From Polynucleobacter sp. UK-Mo-2m-Kol15 (GTDB lineage: Bacteria > Pseudomonadota > Gammaproteobacteria > Burkholderiales > Burkholderiaceae), in assembly GCF_018881505.1 (NCBI RefSeq), contig NZ_JACVQC010000001.1, positions 1 through 64,000 on the forward strand: a stretch of DNA of 64,000 nucleotides, given 5' to 3'. Of this stretch, positions 55,353 to 64,000 are shown one piece after another. Positions within the stretch are counted from its first letter, which is position 1; every line of letters starts with the position of its first letter. The translations under genes were made by a program, and so were the position numbers. Below the pieces are notes generated by a model. It saw only the letters and a list, made by a program, of their open reading frames with translations. It searched no databases and had not been told where the DNA came from.

Positions 55353-56678
55353 TTATCTATCAAGCAAAATGATACGGAAATCATTCACATTCGTCAGTGT
55401 AGGGCCAGTTTCCACCAAAGCATCTAATTGCGCAAAAAAACCATAGCAATCATGCTCAGACAAATACTTTGAAGGAATGAGGTTTTGCTCGTGGGCAGCC
55501 TGGCGAATCGCGGGCGTAAACCACGCACCAGCATTCTTTTCACTACCATCAATACCATCGGTATCTGCAGCCAAAGCCGCAATCTTGGGGAGGTCCGTAG
55601 AGGCTGCTAAAAGTGATAGCAAATATTCGCTGCAGCGACCACCACGACCTTTCACCTCATCGGGAATAGTTACAGTGCACTCACCACCCGAAATAATAGC
55701 AATTGGTGCGCCAATCGTTTTCATTAAATACTGACGTGCTAAGTCGGCTTGGTCAACACCAACATCTTGAGCCTCCCCGGTGATGGTATCACCTAAAATC
55801 ACTGGTTCGTAACCTTGAGTGCGGACATAGTCTGCTGCAGCCTCAAGGCTCTTGTAGGCTGTCGCAATGACGTGATTTTTTACTTGGGTATTATCCAAGT
55901 CACCCACCTTTAATGTTTCAGGAATTTCACCAGCAGCACCGCGCTCTAAATGCGATAGAACAGACTTCGGAATGGAATTAGTGCCTAGGTGATGTTTGGC
56001 CAAAATATCTAGAGCATCTTGATAGGTCGAATAATCTGGAGCGCAAGGACCGCTCGCAATATCTGCAGGGGAATCTCCTGTTACATCGGAAATCAATAAA
56101 GCTTCAATTCGAGCACCACGTGCAATTGCTAGTCTTGCTAAATTTCCACCCTGAATCGCCGACAAATGTTTGCGAACGACATTCATCTCTTCAATTGGCG
56201 CACCAGAACGCAATAGCGCCTCGGTGGTCTTACGCATATCTTCAATGCTGATGCCAGCTTGGGGTAAGGTGAGCAAGCTAGACCCGCCACCGGAGATTAA
56301 GGCAATCAAAATATCCCCAGCCTGCAGTTCACCAACTAAACGATGGATTTCTTTCGCTCCATCCATGCCGGCTTGATCGGGCACAGGATGACCCGCCTCA
56401 ATAATTTGAATATCACTTGTTGGGGAGTGGTGACCATAGCGAGTCAATACCAAGCCCTCTAGAGTTGCATTAGGCCAATGGGTCTTTGCATGAGACTCTA
56501 GAGCCGTTGCCATTGAGGCACTAGCCTTGCCAGCACCCACTACTAAACACTTCCCCTTGGGCTCTGAGCCTAGAGGGAAAATCTTACTGAGATATTCAGG
56601 GACAATTTCCTTTGGGTCAGCAACCGCTAAAGCTGCCGCAAAGGCACTTCTAAGAATAGTTTCTTGCTGACTCATCAA
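55353..56678 (-). CDS. Glycerate 2-kinase (type 2, MOFRL family)
   Basis: This 441-aa protein of the DUF4147/MOFRL glycerate-kinase family (GckA/TtuD-like) phosphorylates D-glycerate to 2-phosphoglycerate. [22 protein letters not shown] near residue 78, [14 protein letters not shown] near residue 119 and [12 protein letters not shown] near residue 334 are typical. No glyoxylate or tartronate genes are nearby; its position between an ABC exporter and pyrC gives no metabolic clue. Confidence 0.9.
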   Translation of the reverse strand: MMSQQETILRSAFAAALAVADPKEIVPEYLSKIFPLGSEPKGKCLVVGAGKASASMATALESHAKTHWPNATLEGLVLTRYGHHSPTSDIQIIEAGHPVPDQAGMDGAKEIHRLVGELQAGDILIALISGGGSSLLTLPQAGISIEDMRKTTEALLRSGAPIEEMNVVRKHLSAIQGGNLARLAIARGARIEALLISDVTGDSPADIASGPCAPDYSTYQDALDILAKHHLGTNSIPKSVLSHLERGAAGEIPETLKVGDLDNTQVKNHVIATAYKSLEAAADYVRTQGYEPVILGDTITGEAQDVGVDQADLARQYLMKTIGAPIAIISGGECTVTIPDEVKGRGGRCSEYLLSLLAASTDLPKIAALAADTDGIDGSEKNAGAWFTPAIRQAAHEQNLIPSKYLSEHDCYGFFAQLDALVETGPTLTNVNDFRIILLDR

Positions 56679-56684
56679 GATATT

Positions 56685-58511
56685 CTAATCAAGCGCAATA
56701 CGCTCTTGCATTTGCCACATCTCAGCGTATCGACGATTGGCCACCAATAGCTCAGCATGCGTGCCGCGTTCCACAATCTGCCCATGATCCATAACCAAAA
56801 TCTGATCAGCATGGACAATAGTAGAAAGTCTATGGGCAATGATCAAAGTGGTACGATTTTTGGCCAAACCAAGTAGCTCCTCCTGAAATGCCCGCTCTGT
56901 TTTAGAGTCCAATGCTGAAGTCGCTTCATCGAAAATCAACATCGTTGGCTTTTTGAGTAAGGTACGCGCTATCGCAACACGCTGCTTCTCACCCCCCGAT
57001 AACTTCAAGCCACGCTCACCCACTTGGGTGTCATACCCATCTGGAAGATGTTTAATAAAGCGATCTATCTGGGCAGCTCGAGCTGCTTCATGTACCTCTT
57101 CAATCGAAGCATTGGGGTTGCCATAGGCAATGTTGTATCCAATCGTGTCATTGAATAAAACGGTATCTTGTGGAACGATACCAATTGCCTTGCGCAAGCT
57201 TGATTGGGTAACATCCTCAATATTTTGATCATCAATGAGGATTTTTCCGGACTGGACATCATAAAAGCGAAACAGTAGACGCGCCAAGGTACTCTTACCT
57301 GCACCACTCTGACCCACAACTGCAGTAATCGTGCCCGCTGGAATATGAAAACTGACATCTTTCAGGATTTCACGTTTGGTATCGTAATGAAACGAAACAT
57401 TATCAAAATGAACATCTGGGCCGCGTCCTTGATTGTTGATATGTAAAGGCTTAGCATTAGGCGCATCAGCAATCTCTTTCTCCGTATTCAGAAGTGAGAA
57501 CATGCGATCCATATCCGTCAACGCCTGCTTAATCTCCCGATAGATCACGCCCAAGAAATTGAGTGGGATATATAACTGAATCATTAGAGTATTGACTAAG
57601 ACTAAATCGCCCAGAGTCATAGATCCATCTATTACGCCTAAGGTTGCACGCCAAAGAATCAGAACTAAACCGACCGCAATAATAGTCTGCTGTCCAAAGT
57701 TCAGAACTGCTAAGGATTTCTGAGATTTAACAGCGGCTGCTTGGTAGCGTACTAGATTCTGATCATAGCGACTAGCTTCAAATGCCTCATTACCAAAATA
57801 CTTTACTGTCTCGAAGTTCAGCAATGAATCAATCGCTTTCTGATTTGCCTTCGAATCCATATCATTCATGGTGCGACGGAAATGCGTCCGCCATTCGGTC
57901 ACCACAACTGTAAAGCCAATGTAGAGCACCAAGGCGACCAGCGTGATAGCAGCAAACCAAATATCGTAGGCATAAGCAAAGTAGCCCAGCACCAAGCAAA
58001 ATTCAATTAGGGTCGGTAGGATGCTATATAGCGAATATGAGATCAGCGACTGAATACCACGTGTACCGCGCTCAATATCTCGACTGACGCCACCAGTCTG
58101 ACGGGCCAAATGAAAGCTAAGCGCTAGGGAGTGCAGATGTTCAAAAACTTGTAGGGCTACCTTACGAACTGCATTTTGGGTAACGCGCGCAAAGAGGGAT
58201 TCACGCAATTCGGTAAATAACGAGGCGGAGATTCTTAATAGGCCATAGGCCAATATTAGGCTAGCAGGAACTGCCAATAAAGCCTGAGGAGAATCTGCCT
58301 TGATATTGAGGACATCAATCAACTGCTTCATCAAAATTGGAATGCCGAGGTTAGTCACCTTAGCGGCGACCAAACATGTCAGGGCAATTGCAACCCTAAA
58401 TTTGTATTCCAATAGGTAGGGCAGTAAATCTCGAATGACTTTCCAATCACTCCCTTGAGAAGGTTTGGGGTCTGCTGCCGAATGATGATGCCCTGATGAA
58501 TGTCTCATCAC
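56685..58511 (-). CDS. ABC exporter, ATP-binding and permease (Atm1/HMT1-like)
   Basis: This 608-aa half-transporter has six helices (about residues 35-330) and a nucleotide-binding domain with Walker A GQSGAGKST (near residue 407), signature LSGGEKQR (near residue 511) and Walker B MLIFDEATS. The membrane domain, with SRDIERGTRGIQSLISYSLYS, resembles Atm1/ABCB7-type exporters, which handle glutathione-linked sulfur or metal compounds. Substrate is inferred. The N-terminus HSSGHHHSAAD is His-rich and could bind metal. Confidence 0.87.
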   Translation of the reverse strand: MMRHSSGHHHSAADPKPSQGSDWKVIRDLLPYLLEYKFRVAIALTCLVAAKVTNLGIPILMKQLIDVLNIKADSPQALLAVPASLILAYGLLRISASLFTELRESLFARVTQNAVRKVALQVFEHLHSLALSFHLARQTGGVSRDIERGTRGIQSLISYSLYSILPTLIEFCLVLGYFAYAYDIWFAAITLVALVLYIGFTVVVTEWRTHFRRTMNDMDSKANQKAIDSLLNFETVKYFGNEAFEASRYDQNLVRYQAAAVKSQKSLAVLNFGQQTIIAVGLVLILWRATLGVIDGSMTLGDLVLVNTLMIQLYIPLNFLGVIYREIKQALTDMDRMFSLLNTEKEIADAPNAKPLHINNQGRGPDVHFDNVSFHYDTKREILKDVSFHIPAGTITAVVGQSGAGKSTLARLLFRFYDVQSGKILIDDQNIEDVTQSSLRKAIGIVPQDTVLFNDTIGYNIAYGNPNASIEEVHEAARAAQIDRFIKHLPDGYDTQVGERGLKLSGGEKQRVAIARTLLKKPTMLIFDEATSALDSKTERAFQEELLGLAKNRTTLIIAHRLSTIVHADQILVMDHGQIVERGTHAELLVANRRYAEMWQMQERIALD

Positions 58512-58532
58512 ACTATCTTAGTCACTTCCGCT

Positions 58533-58976
58533 CTAGCGTGCAGAAAATAATTTCAGAATCGCCTCGCCATTACTAGGAGAAAAACATTTTCTAGCGGCTT
58601 CTGCAGATGGCAACCACTGGTAGGCGACATGCTCTCTTGGGGCTAATTGAACTCGAGTGCTATCTGGTACTAGCAATGAAAACCAATGCTCAGTATTTCT
58701 GCTTACCCCAGGAGCATAGCGGTGACGCCATTGCGGATAAATCTCGTACTCAATCTGATGCTGCATATTTTGCAAAGAATTTACCGGAAGGGATTGAATA
58801 TTAATACCTGTCTCTTCAAAGACTTCACGAGTAGCAGCCACACTGAGATCCTCATCAAGGAAATCAAGGCTCCCAGTAACTGATTGCCAGAAGTTAGGTT
58901 TATCAGCTCGCTCTATTAGCAAGACCTCCCCATTCGATTTGTGGATCACAACCAAAACCGAAATGGGGATTTTCAA
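58533..58976 (-). CDS. nudB: Dihydroneopterin triphosphate diphosphatase
   Basis: This 147-aa Nudix hydrolase removes pyrophosphate from dihydroneopterin triphosphate in folate synthesis. The Nudix box runs GSLDFLDEDLSVAATREVFEE and continues TGI, near residue 36. Overall sequence and neighbour (aspS) match NudB of E. coli, which also lies beside aspS. The assignment beyond Nudix fold is by similarity. Confidence 0.9.
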   Translation of the reverse strand: MKIPISVLVVIHKSNGEVLLIERADKPNFWQSVTGSLDFLDEDLSVAATREVFEETGINIQSLPVNSLQNMQHQIEYEIYPQWRHRYAPGVSRNTEHWFSLLVPDSTRVQLAPREHVAYQWLPSAEAARKCFSPSNGEAILKLFSAR

Positions 58977-58998
58977 GATGCTTTAAATACGTTCTTAC

Positions 58999-60798
58999 TT
59001 AAGCTGCTGGAGTGGCCTGGCGTAAGCGAATATGCAATTCTTTTAACTGACGCTCATCTACTGGGCTAGGAGCCTGCGTGAGCAAGCACTGTGCACGCTG
59101 TGTTTTAGGAAAGGCAATCACATCACGAATAGACTCAGCACCAGTCATCATGGTGACGATGCGATCCAAGCCAAACGCAATACCACCATGCGGAGGGGCA
59201 CCGTATTGCAAGGCATCTAGCAGGAATCCAAACTTGGCCTGAGCTTCTTCGGCGCCAATCTTCAGCGCACGAAATACCTGGCTCTGAACTACCTCTTGGT
59301 GAATACGAACTGATCCGCCTCCAATCTCGCTACCATTGAGAACCATATCGTAGGCTTTAGCTAGGCACTTACCTGGATTTGATTCAAGATACTGCATATG
59401 CTCATCCTTAGGGCTTGTGAATGGATGGTGACAGGCAACCCAACGGGCATTATCCTCATCGTATTCAAACATTGGGAAGTCAACCACCCACAATGGTTTC
59501 CAACCCTCAGTGGAGAGGCCATGCTCTTTACCCCAAGCAGAGTGACCAATTTTCAAACGCAACCCACCGATTGCATCATTGACCACTTTTTCTTTATCGG
59601 CACCAAAGAAAATAATGTCACCATCTTTAGCACCCGTGCGCTTCAAGATGCCTTCGATAGCAGCATCATGCAAATTTTTCACAATGGGTGATTGCAAACC
59701 GTTGCGACCTTCTGCAACCGAGTTCACCTTGATCCATGCTAAACCTTTGGCACCATAAATTGCCACAAATTGAGTGTAGTCATCAATTTCGCTGCGGCTA
59801 ATCTCAGCACCGCCGGGGACGCACAAGCCAACTACTCGACCACCCTCTTGGTTTGCTGCACCGGAGAATACTTTGAAATCGACATCCTTCATTAAGTCAG
59901 TCAATTCAGTAAATTCAAAATTCACACGCAGATCTGGCTTATCCGAACCAAAGCGCGCCATACCCTCTGAATAAGGCATTGTTGGAAATGGATTAGGCAA
60001 CTCGACATTCATCGTGGTTTTGAAAATATGACGGATCATATTTTCAAATAATTCACGGATTTCCAATTCATCTAAGAAAGCTGTTTCACAGTCGATCTGA
60101 GTAAATTCTGGTTGCCGGTCAGCACGTAAATCCTCATCACGAAAACACTTCGTAATTTGGTAGTAGCGATCAAAGCCAGCCACCATTAATAACTGTTTAA
60201 ATAGCTGAGGTGACTGTGGCAAAGCAAAGAACTGGCCGTCATGAACACGTGAAGGGACTAGGTAGTCACGTGCCCCTTCAGGGGTGCTCTTAGTTAACAT
60301 CGGCGTTTCAATATCGATAAAACCTGCAGCATCCAAGTAGCGGCGGCATTCCATGGCCACGTTGTAACGCAATCGCAAGTTCTTTTGCATTTGAGGGCGA
60401 CGCAAATCCAGCACACGATGAGTTAAGCGAGTAGTCTCCGATAAATTCTCATCTTCCAATTGGAATGGAGGGGTAATAGATGCATTCAAAATCACTAAAC
60501 GATGACACAGCACCTCAATCTTGCCACTGGCTAAATCATTATTCTCTGTACCGGCTGGACGGGCACGGACTAAACCTTTAATTTGAATGCAAAACTCGTT
60601 TCGAACCTGCTCAGCCAAGGCAAACATTTCTGGACGATCTGGATCACACACTACCTGAACAAAACCTTGATGATCACGCAAGTCAATAAAGATCACGCCA
60701 CCATGATCACGGCGACGATTCACCCAACCAGAGAGGGTAATTTCTTGACCAATGAGTGATTCAGTTACCTGGCCGCAGGTATGGCTTCGCATCGACAT
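58999..60798 (-). CDS. aspS: Aspartyl-tRNA synthetase
   Basis: This 599-aa class IIb synthetase has an N-terminal OB-fold anticodon-binding domain ([24 protein letters not shown] type, near residue 20), the class II catalytic domain with [16 protein letters not shown] near residue 208, the bacterial GAD insert, and motif 3 [13 protein letters not shown] near residue 539. Whether it is discriminating or also charges tRNA-Asn is not decided here. Confidence 0.97.
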   Translation of the reverse strand: MSMRSHTCGQVTESLIGQEITLSGWVNRRRDHGGVIFIDLRDHQGFVQVVCDPDRPEMFALAEQVRNEFCIQIKGLVRARPAGTENNDLASGKIEVLCHRLVILNASITPPFQLEDENLSETTRLTHRVLDLRRPQMQKNLRLRYNVAMECRRYLDAAGFIDIETPMLTKSTPEGARDYLVPSRVHDGQFFALPQSPQLFKQLLMVAGFDRYYQITKCFRDEDLRADRQPEFTQIDCETAFLDELEIRELFENMIRHIFKTTMNVELPNPFPTMPYSEGMARFGSDKPDLRVNFEFTELTDLMKDVDFKVFSGAANQEGGRVVGLCVPGGAEISRSEIDDYTQFVAIYGAKGLAWIKVNSVAEGRNGLQSPIVKNLHDAAIEGILKRTGAKDGDIIFFGADKEKVVNDAIGGLRLKIGHSAWGKEHGLSTEGWKPLWVVDFPMFEYDEDNARWVACHHPFTSPKDEHMQYLESNPGKCLAKAYDMVLNGSEIGGGSVRIHQEVVQSQVFRALKIGAEEAQAKFGFLLDALQYGAPPHGGIAFGLDRIVTMMTGAESIRDVIAFPKTQRAQCLLTQAPSPVDERQLKELHIRLRQATPAA

Positions 60799-60814
60799 AA
60801 CAATTTCCTATAAA

Positions 60815-61468
60815 TCAAAGATGATGTTTTGACCCAGCAGAGGTCAAACCAGTTGAACTGGTGGGGGGAACTGATCCCATTGAAACAATATGCTTGAGGG
60901 CCTCTTCGACACTCATCTCTAATTCAATGGTGTGCGTACGTGGGACGATCATAAAAAATCCAGAGGTTGGATTTGGAGTGGTTGGCAGGAATACGTTGAC
61001 GTAATCCTCGCCCAACTTCGCAGCAACCTCTTTTGCTGGCATACCAGTTTGGAATGCAATCGCCCAAGAATCCGCATGGGGATAGCGAATAAGTAATGCC
61101 TTACTAAAAGCTTGTCCGCTGCCAGAAAATAAGGTGGAAGATACTTGTTGAACGCTAGAGTAAATCGATCGCACAATCGGAATGCGATTCATCAAGCGGT
61201 TCCATACCTTCATCCACCATTGCCCAGCAAAACTGATAGCAAGAAATCCAGTGATCATGATGACTGAAACAACAATCAGAATACCCACTCCGGGTATCTC
61301 ACGGAAATGCTGTAAATCACCAGAAAACTGATTGGGGAATACGGCAATAATGGCGTGCATTACGGAACCAAAAACGCCATCAAGTAAGCCAAGACCCCCT
61401 GCAATAACCCAGATTGTGACTGACATCGGTGCCCACACCAAAATGCCTGCGATAAAGTATTTTTTCAT
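60815..61468 (-). CDS. DUF502 family membrane protein
   Basis: This 217-aa protein with two N-terminal helices and a soluble domain belongs to DUF502. IPGVGILIVVSVIMITGFLA near residue 58 and VFLPTTPNPTSGFFMIVPRT near residue 154 are the family landmarks. The function is unknown. In betaproteobacteria it is regularly found upstream of aspS, as here with a 16-bp gap. Confidence 0.87.
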   Translation of the reverse strand: MKKYFIAGILVWAPMSVTIWVIAGGLGLLDGVFGSVMHAIIAVFPNQFSGDLQHFREIPGVGILIVVSVIMITGFLAISFAGQWWMKVWNRLMNRIPIVRSIYSSVQQVSSTLFSGSGQAFSKALLIRYPHADSWAIAFQTGMPAKEVAAKLGEDYVNVFLPTTPNPTSGFFMIVPRTHTIELEMSVEEALKHIVSMGSVPPTSSTGLTSAGSKHHL

Positions 61469-61532
61469 TTGCTTATGCTTATGCTTTGCTTAACCTCGTA
61501 TTTTAGCGGTTTAAGCGCCGGCCGGCGACAGA

Positions 61533-63119
61533 CTAATGAAGACCAAGGCCGATTATTAGAATCCCAAGCAAAAAGCCGCCCGCAAATAGCAAAACTCCCA
61601 CTAAGAGGCTATGAGTGCGTCTTTCTTGCAATAAAAGGCTCTTTAAGACCTCTAATTCAGCGTTTTGCTCTCTTTGTGGGCCGCGCCCTTGCGCCAAACT
61701 CTCCGCAATCAGGCGGGGTAAGGTTGGCAGTATTTTTGCCCAAGAGGGCGCTTCATTTTTAAGTCCCTCAACCAATCCGCGCCAACCCAACTGCTGACTG
61801 ATCCATTTTTCCAGAATCGGCTTTGCAGTCTGCCATAGATCGAGATCGGGGTCTAATTCACGTGCCAAACCTTCCACATTGAGCAATGTCTTTGATAGCA
61901 GGGATAGTTGTGGCTGCACTTCAACCTTAAAGCGACGAGATGTTTGGAACAAACGCACCAGAACAATGCCTAAAGAAATATCTTTAAGAGGTCGATCAAA
62001 GTAAGGTTCACAAACGGAACGTACCGCACCTTCCAACTCTTCCACACGAGTATCTGCAGGCACCCAACCCGATTCCACATGTAATTCTGCGACACGCCGG
62101 TAGTCTCGATTAAAGAAGGCCAAAAAGTTGAGTGCCAAGTAGTTTTTATCAGTCTCACTTAATGCACCAACAATTCCGAAGTCCAGAGAAATGAATCGTC
62201 CAAAACTATCTGGCTCTAAGCTGATCATGATATTTCCCGGGTGCATATCTGCATGGAAAAAACCATGTTCGAAAACTTGGGTAAAAAATATCTCCACACC
62301 CTCTGCCGCTAATTTTTTGAAATCCACTCCCGCAGCACGTAATTCATCAAAACGACCGATAGATATACCGTTCATTTTTTCCATGACAATCACATTCGTG
62401 CGACACAAATCCCAATACATTTCTGGAATCATGAGCTTGTCTGAATCAACAAAATACCTTCTTAGCTGACTGGCATTAGCAGCCTCACGCATGAGATCGA
62501 GCTCATCATGCAGGTGTCTATCAAACTCAGCAACGTTTTCAGTGGGCTTTAAACGACGACCATCAGAAGATAATTTTTCAATAATTCTTGCTAGGTCGTA
62601 CATTAAAGCAATATCGCTATCAATGATCGGGAGGATGCCTGGACGTAGGACCTTTATCGCAACTTCTCGCCCACCCCACTCTGGATGCCTCTCAGTGGCA
62701 CGTAAAGTTCCAAAATGTACCTGAGCAACAGAAGCACTAGCTACCGGCGTTGCATCAAAACTAATAAAGATTTCTTCAACAGGTAAACCCAGCGCTTTCT
62801 CAATTAAGAGTCGTGATTCTGTATTAGAAAATGGTGGCACTTGATCCTGTAACTTTGCCAATTCATTTGCAATATCTTCTGACAATAAATCACGTCGCGT
62901 AGAAAGCACTTGTCCAAATTTTACGAAGATCGGACCGAGCGCTTCTAAGGTCAAACGAATACGTTCGCCTCTTGGTAGCGATTGCCCCGGTGATACCCAG
63001 CAAAGAATAGTTAATAGGCCACGACGAATACCGGGTTTCAGAATATCGCGCAACAGAGGTAATAAGCCATAACGCCATGCAGTGAAGAAAATGAAATAGA
63101 GGCGGGCTAAACGACGCAC
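61533..63119 (-). CDS. ubiB: Ubiquinone biosynthesis protein UbiB
   Basis: This 528-aa atypical protein kinase-like (ABC1/ADCK) ATPase is needed for ubiquinone synthesis. The KxGQ signature is [11 protein letters not shown] near residue 72; HADMHPGN near residue 287 and SLDFGIVG are the kinase-fold active-site motifs. Two C-terminal helices anchor it to the membrane. It begins six bases after ubiJ, the conserved ubiJ-ubiB order. Confidence 0.96.
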   Translation of the reverse strand: MRRLARLYFIFFTAWRYGLLPLLRDILKPGIRRGLLTILCWVSPGQSLPRGERIRLTLEALGPIFVKFGQVLSTRRDLLSEDIANELAKLQDQVPPFSNTESRLLIEKALGLPVEEIFISFDATPVASASVAQVHFGTLRATERHPEWGGREVAIKVLRPGILPIIDSDIALMYDLARIIEKLSSDGRRLKPTENVAEFDRHLHDELDLMREAANASQLRRYFVDSDKLMIPEMYWDLCRTNVIVMEKMNGISIGRFDELRAAGVDFKKLAAEGVEIFFTQVFEHGFFHADMHPGNIMISLEPDSFGRFISLDFGIVGALSETDKNYLALNFLAFFNRDYRRVAELHVESGWVPADTRVEELEGAVRSVCEPYFDRPLKDISLGIVLVRLFQTSRRFKVEVQPQLSLLSKTLLNVEGLARELDPDLDLWQTAKPILEKWISQQLGWRGLVEGLKNEAPSWAKILPTLPRLIAESLAQGRGPQREQNAELEVLKSLLLQERRTHSLLVGVLLFAGGFLLGILIIGLGLH

Positions 63120-63125
63120 AATGAA

Positions 63126-63743
63126 TTAACCTTTTCGCTCTAAAAGTTGTATACGCTTTTCCATACGATCAACCGCATCACGCAAGCTACTTAATTCATT
63201 CTTATGAATCATAAAATCCCGTTTACTCAAAAGTACTTTTCTTTCCTCGCTGACATATTCAATTGCATTTTCCAGTAGATCAGTAGCGGCAGATTTCCCA
63301 GCAGAAATGAATTTCTTACCTTGACGTACAGCAAAGTTTGCAGGCGCATCGCCAATGAAACGCGCCAAGTCTTCCTCATACTCCCACCGAATTTGACCTA
63401 CTAAGCGGCCTAATAGCTGTGCCAAGTCAGCATCACCAGTAATCCTCACTGACTTCATTGCTTGCTCACGTATGTTGCCAGAGCTACCGGCTAAAGCGCT
63501 CAACACTTCAGGAGAAACCTCTAACTCTAATGACGGGGTATCCCCATGAGTCAAGGCAACTAGAGAGCCCTCGGGTGCTATCTCAAAAAAGAGCTGCCCA
63601 ATCGGCAAACTGAGCAAAATGACTTTGCCAACATGGCGCGCCAACTCCACCATAGCCCATGGCTCAGCCTTGAGAACATGATTTATTCCTCGGCAAGCGG
63701 CGGAGGCTGCAATATGGTGAGTGGTGGGAGATACGGTGTTCAT
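63126..63743 (-). CDS. ubiJ: Ubiquinone biosynthesis accessory factor UbiJ
   Basis: This 205-aa SCP2-domain lipid-binding protein is part of the aerobic Ubi complex. NHVLKAEPWAMVELARHVGK near residue 22 matches the family N-terminus; a coiled-coil (about residues 170-200, ending RMEKRIQLLERKG) closes the chain. I chose ATG 63743; an ATG at 63764 lies inside the terminator of the upstream gene. No Shine-Dalgarno is visible for 63743, so the start or expression mode is uncertain. Confidence 0.88.
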   Translation of the reverse strand: MNTVSPTTHHIAASAACRGINHVLKAEPWAMVELARHVGKVILLSLPIGQLFFEIAPEGSLVALTHGDTPSLELEVSPEVLSALAGSSGNIREQAMKSVRITGDADLAQLLGRLVGQIRWEYEEDLARFIGDAPANFAVRQGKKFISAGKSAATDLLENAIEYVSEERKVLLSKRDFMIHKNELSSLRDAVDRMEKRIQLLERKG

Positions 63744-63749
63744 CAGTGT

Positions 63750-63771
63750 AAAAAACCCGCACAAGTGCGGG
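63750..63771 (-). terminator. Terminator of the Tim44-domain gene
   Basis: CCCGCAC (63756-63762) pairs with GTGCGGG (63765-63771); allowing a 4-base loop leaves a 6-bp core. On the minus strand it is followed by six T (63750-63755) and ends only seven bases before the ubiJ ATG. Confidence 0.85.
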
Positions 63772-63795
63772 CTTTCAGTGGAAAGTACTACAAGC

Positions 63796-64000
63796 TTAAA
63801 CTAACTGGGAGATACCCGCTAGTACCCAGCCACCGGGGCCATTGACTGGCTTACTTAAATTCCAAATTTCAGAGAAGTTATTGGCTTGTGCGCCTACTTG
63901 CTCACGAATCATGCCCGTGAACTGCACGCTACAGTAATAAGTGTTGTCAGTTGTCTCGATGCCGAGTAACTGCGCATTGAGCGTAACTACATCGGTTTGA
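63796..64000 (-). CDS. Tim44-like domain protein, C-terminal part (cut by window edge)
   Basis: The last 67 codons of a minus-strand gene run off the right edge. The reading DVVTLNAQLLGIETTDN, then YYCSVQFTGMIRE and EIWNLSKPVNGPGGWVLAGI, resembles the C-terminus of the bacterial Tim44-like domain protein. That fold (NTF2-like) is found in mitochondrial import factor Tim44 and in uncharacterised proteobacterial membrane proteins. It lies directly upstream of ubiJ in this group. Nothing of its N-terminus is visible, so length and membrane anchor are unknown. Confidence 0.82.
   Translation of the reverse strand, partial: QTDVVTLNAQLLGIETTDNTYYCSVQFTGMIREQVGAQANNFSEIWNLSKPVNGPGGWVLAGISQLV

Noticed and set aside
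1..64000. CRISPR arrays, insertion sequences, prophage or integrative elements
   Set aside because: No spaced direct-repeat array, transposase, integrase or phage gene was found, and gene order and composition are uniform.

Overview
This window comes from a free-living betaproteobacterium of the Burkholderiaceae, most likely Polynucleobacter or a close relative. The reasons are the moderate base composition, the very tight gene packing, the gene orders typical of the group (lptD-surA-pdxA-rsmA, dusB-fis-purH-ruvC-ruvA-ruvB, rplM-rpsI) and protein sequences that read as Burkholderiales versions. There is no insertion sequence, prophage, CRISPR array or genomic island. It is ordinary chromosomal core, and the less-explained content lies in the regulatory DNA between genes.

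Layout. 1-6300 (mostly minus): a type IV pilin, a TerC-family membrane protein, sucCD, recA-recX behind a near-perfect LexA box, a DUF2878 membrane protein and tRNA-Met. 6300-19900: DedA, a small exported protein, a MOSC protein, an MHS-type MFS carrier with a large periplasmic insert and a paired GGGG/CCCC operator, a TakP-type TRAP transporter in one run with a cytoplasmic gamma-glutamyltransferase homologue, a TRIC/UPF0126 channel, a zeta-class GST isomerase, an AEC transporter, a gamma carbonic anhydrase, an ammonium transporter with an NtrC-like box, a Rap1a/Tai-like exported protein and a glycine-zipper lipoprotein. 19900-23620: htpG with a textbook sigma-32 promoter, a rhodanese and a Na+/H+ antiporter. 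23675-32350 (plus): miaB-ybeY-corC-lnt-glyQ-glyS-gmhB-plsC. 32361-38125 (minus): lptD-surA-pdxA-rsmA. 38159-47731 (plus): amgK-murU-pepP-ubiH-like, then dusB-fis-purH-ruvC-ruvA-ruvB. 47756-53066: DUF1622 and tyrS (minus), anmK (plus), erpA, argC and rplM-rpsI (minus). 53067-54290: a 415-bp gene-free stretch with a promoter, terminator and candidate small RNA, then an OsmC-family gene and the RNase P RNA. 54292-63743 (minus): ubiJ-ubiB-DUF502-aspS-nudB-ABC exporter-glycerate kinase-pyrC with gaps from 2 to 64 nt. The window ends inside a Tim44-domain gene.

How genes fit together. Envelope building and recycling is the main theme: LptD and SurA (outer membrane assembly), Lnt (lipoproteins), GmhB (LPS heptose), PlsC (phospholipid), and AmgK, MurU and AnmK (cell-wall sugar recycling). 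Ubiquinone synthesis (UbiB, UbiJ, a UbiH-type hydroxylase), DNA repair (RecA, RecX, RuvABC), nitrogen uptake (Amt) and carboxylate uptake (TRAP, MFS) are also present. The most interesting items are the candidate small RNA upstream of rplM (53223-53325), the duplicated operator at 9956-9995, and an intrinsic terminator for erpA written into the antisense strand of anmK.
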